Translations under genes and position numbers: made by a program
The notes under the pieces: generated by a model
What the model was told of the DNA's origin: nothing
Seen by the model: the letters and a program-made list of their open reading frames with translations, nothing else
Databases searched by the model: none
Shown here: piece by piece, positions 62,163 to 64,000 of the stretch
Position numbering within the stretch: the stretch's first letter is position 1
Layout: each line of letters starts with the position of its first letter
Origin: Sinobacterium caligoides
GTDB taxonomy: Bacteria > Pseudomonadota > Gammaproteobacteria > Pseudomonadales > Sinobacteriaceae
Assembly: GCF_003752585.1 (NCBI RefSeq)
Contig: NZ_RKHR01000009.1
Span: forward strand, 1 to 64,000
Length of the DNA: 64,000 bases
Direction of reading: 5' to 3'

Positions 62163-63134
62163 TTATTGAGTTAGTTGTTGCAGATGCTTAATCAACAACT
62201 GATTCACCTGCTCTGGCTTTTCTAATTGCACCAAGTGACCGGCACCGGCAATCATCTCGACCGCCCGAAGATCAGGGAACTGCGCGCGCATCAGCTCAAT
62301 CGGGCTGTCGCCGTGAAAGCCCTCTAGGTCACAGTCTAACTCACTGCCGATAAAGCACGCAGGTACGCTGCTCTGTTTGCCCTCCTGCGCTTTGCGCTGC
62401 TGCCACTTCAAGTCCATTGAGCGATACCAGTTCAACCCACCGGTAAAACCAGAGCAGCTATATTCCGTGACAAAGACCTCCATCGCCTGCTCATCCATCC
62501 AGGGCCAGGGCAACGGTGGTGGCTCTGGCAGCGCATCAAGGTAAGCGGTGCCGGGCGGATGCTGCCACACATCGAGATAGTGGTAGTCACCACTGAGCGC
62601 GTAAAACACCTTGGTCAGAAACTCACGAGGGGCTGCATTTAACGCCTGATCAGCCATCCCCGGTTGACGAAAATACTCAATATGCACGAAGTGATTTTTC
62701 GCCATCTCCGCGTACTCTATCAATGGAGGGATATCGGGGTTATGCGGTGCTGCCGGGTTTTCTAAGCCGATCACCGCCAACAGACGCTCTGGCGCATGAA
62801 AGGCGAGATCATAGGCCGCAAAGGCACCGAAATCTAAGCCAACGAAGACTGCCTGCTCGATCTCGAGATGATCGAGAAGCCCTAGTAAGTCTCGGTTAAT
62901 CTGGTCAATGCCGTAGGCCGCCACCTCACTCGGTGCGCTCGTCTGCCCCATGCCCCTTAAATCTGGCGCAATAACACGATAGCCCGCCTCTGCTAATACA
63001 GGGATTTGATGGTGCCAACTGAACCAGCAGTGAGGAAAGCCGTGGCAGAGCACCACCGGCACCCCCTGCCCCTGCTCGACATAATGCACCGTCAGTCCAT
63101 TGATCTCGGCGTAGTGATGCTGCCAGTTGCTCAT
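62163..63134 (-). CDS. Alpha/beta hydrolase, epoxide-hydrolase-like
   Basis: A 323-residue hydrolase. The oxyanion motif is HGFPHCWFSW (about residues 31-40). The nucleophile is in VGLDFGAFAAYDLA (Asp about 100), replacing the usual GHDWGG, and the C-terminal His is in MIAGAGHLVQLEKP (about 303). An Asp nucleophile points to epoxide hydrolase or haloalkane dehalogenase rather than an esterase. Cap tyrosines (HYLDVWQHPPG) fit epoxide hydrolase. Substrate unknown. Confidence 0.88.
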   Translation of the reverse strand: MSNWQHHYAEINGLTVHYVEQGQGVPVVLCHGFPHCWFSWHHQIPVLAEAGYRVIAPDLRGMGQTSAPSEVAAYGIDQINRDLLGLLDHLEIEQAVFVGLDFGAFAAYDLAFHAPERLLAVIGLENPAAPHNPDIPPLIEYAEMAKNHFVHIEYFRQPGMADQALNAAPREFLTKVFYALSGDYHYLDVWQHPPGTAYLDALPEPPPLPWPWMDEQAMEVFVTEYSCSGFTGGLNWYRSMDLKWQQRKAQEGKQSSVPACFIGSELDCDLEGFHGDSPIELMRAQFPDLRAVEMIAGAGHLVQLEKPEQVNQLLIKHLQQLTQ

Positions 63135-63382
63135 GTTATATCCCTATATTTATTATGGTTATATTAATTGCACTAGAAAGCTAGCATAAGATAGCCAGCA
63201 ATAAGCCGCTAGCCATAAAAGAGCGGGAGATTAAGGAAAATGTGGGAAAGACTACGGCTATGATAATTCGTTAGGTGATCGAAACGAGAATTACAACCAG
63301 GTCGGATTCCGTTACAATTCAAACAGAATAGTAATAACAAGCGGCTTATATAGCCGGCCTTTACCCATGGAAATAGAATAAT

Positions 63383-63967
63383 ATGACGCCATTGAAGTAT
63401 AGCCTAATCATCGTACCCGCTCTCATTGCAACACCTTCCTTTGCCGATGAGAATAGCTCGGGGCTCTATTTAGGGCTTAAAGCAAACTACTCGCAATATG
63501 AAAACTTAAAGCTCGAGCGCCACTTTGACGAAAACTCATGGCCACTTGTAAATACGCAGGGAGTGGGGTTGTTAGTGGGCTACCAGTTTACAGACTATCT
63601 ATCAGCAGAGGTGGAATATGCCGAGTTTGACACCGAAACTAAAAATGATGAAGTGAATGACTGTCTTAATATAGCCTTACCATGTACTACCGCCCCCGCC
63701 CTTGTTGAGTCCAGATCATACGCTGCGTATATAGCCTACAGAGGCCTAGGTAAATATTATCTAAAGGGCAAAATAGGTTATCAATATACTGAAAATGAGG
63801 TGATCTTTGAAAGGTCCGACGTCACATTAGACACAGTATACCAAGTCAGCCTTGTTAGCGGCGTGGGTGCTGGCTTACGCCTAAACAACGTATCGCTTGA
63901 GGCAGAATACACCTATTCCAGCCGATCGGTCAGCTACGTCAGCGCAGGGGCCTTCTATCATTTTTAA
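63383..63967 (+). CDS. Small outer-membrane beta-barrel protein
   Basis: A 194-residue protein with a signal peptide (SLIIVPALIATPSFA) and an eight-strand barrel pattern (GLYLGLKANYSQYEN; VGLLVGYQFTDYLSAEVEYAEFD; SYAAYIAYRGLGKYYLKGKIGYQY), ending with Phe (SAGAFYHF), which is typical of OMPs. Two cysteines in the loop (NDCLNIALPCTTAP) may form a disulfide. Family is OmpA/Opa-like, function unknown. It ends 33 bases before the window edge. Confidence 0.85.
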   Translation: MTPLKYSLIIVPALIATPSFADENSSGLYLGLKANYSQYENLKLERHFDENSWPLVNTQGVGLLVGYQFTDYLSAEVEYAEFDTETKNDEVNDCLNIALPCTTAPALVESRSYAAYIAYRGLGKYYLKGKIGYQYTENEVIFERSDVTLDTVYQVSLVSGVGAGLRLNNVSLEAEYTYSSRSVSYVSAGAFYHF

Positions 63968-64000
63968 GCGCCGTACCGAACCCTGCCGACAGCTGACCTC

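Noticed and set aside
1-64000. tRNA, rRNA or CRISPR loci and an integron integrase
   Set aside because: None recognised by eye on either strand, and no tyrosine-recombinase motifs appear in any frame.

Overview
The window looks like chromosomal DNA of a marine, chitin- and organophosphate-using gammaproteobacterium. The YbiT, LemA/TPM, DUF2339, GH18 chitinase and TonB-receptor genes fit that, and the order could be near Cellvibrionales, but no rRNA or housekeeping marker here fixes the taxon. It has two contrasting parts.

Region 1 (1 to about 19.7 kb) is the distal part of a large chromosomal integron. About 25 gene or non-coding cassettes are separated by attC sites of 50-120 bp, each opening with a TAAC-type box and closing with a GTTAKRN-type box. 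Cassette genes are nearly all on the + strand and encode small or orphan proteins: three GNAT acetyltransferases, a DHCW-motif cupin, a tautomerase, an amino-acid racemase, a DUF998 protein, a DUF2167 protein, an HExxH protein and several small membrane or exported proteins. No integrase is in the window. The orientation of genes and attC sites puts attI and intI to the left of base 1. A recurring ~290-bp cassette without an obvious gene is present in about nine intact or damaged copies. One copy is split by a 3.3-kb minus-strand trio: a KASIII-like ketosynthase, a heme-oxygenase-like putative diiron oxidase and an unknown protein. This trio looks like a small biosynthetic cluster and is the strongest candidate here for an undescribed system.

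Region 2 (about 19.8-64 kb) is ordinary chromosome with long operons. In order it holds: a frameshifted TIGR02450 gene; a DUF2157-DUF4401-GDYxxLxY membrane operon; a double-cupin gene and an AraC gene; a beta-oxidation locus (thiolase, large FabG, AraC, MaoC, acyl-CoA dehydrogenase); the ABC-F gene ybiT, with a terminator-like hairpin in its leader; a carboxymuconolactone-decarboxylase-like gene and a DMT transporter; a TonB receptor-phytase operon with a good PhoB box; a degenerate GGDEF protein and an AraC regulator; and the complete beta-hydroxyaspartate cycle bhcABCD with divergent bhcR.

The bhc intergenic region carries two IclR-type palindromes, and a GlcG-like gene follows bhcR, so this block should assimilate glyoxylate or glycolate carbon. 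The right end has YtoQ, a LemA/TPM operon, a methyltransferase, a secreted GH18 chitinase, two small outer-membrane barrels, a DUF2339 polytopic protein, a phospholipase A2-like lipoprotein, a SnoaL-like protein and an epoxide-hydrolase-like enzyme.
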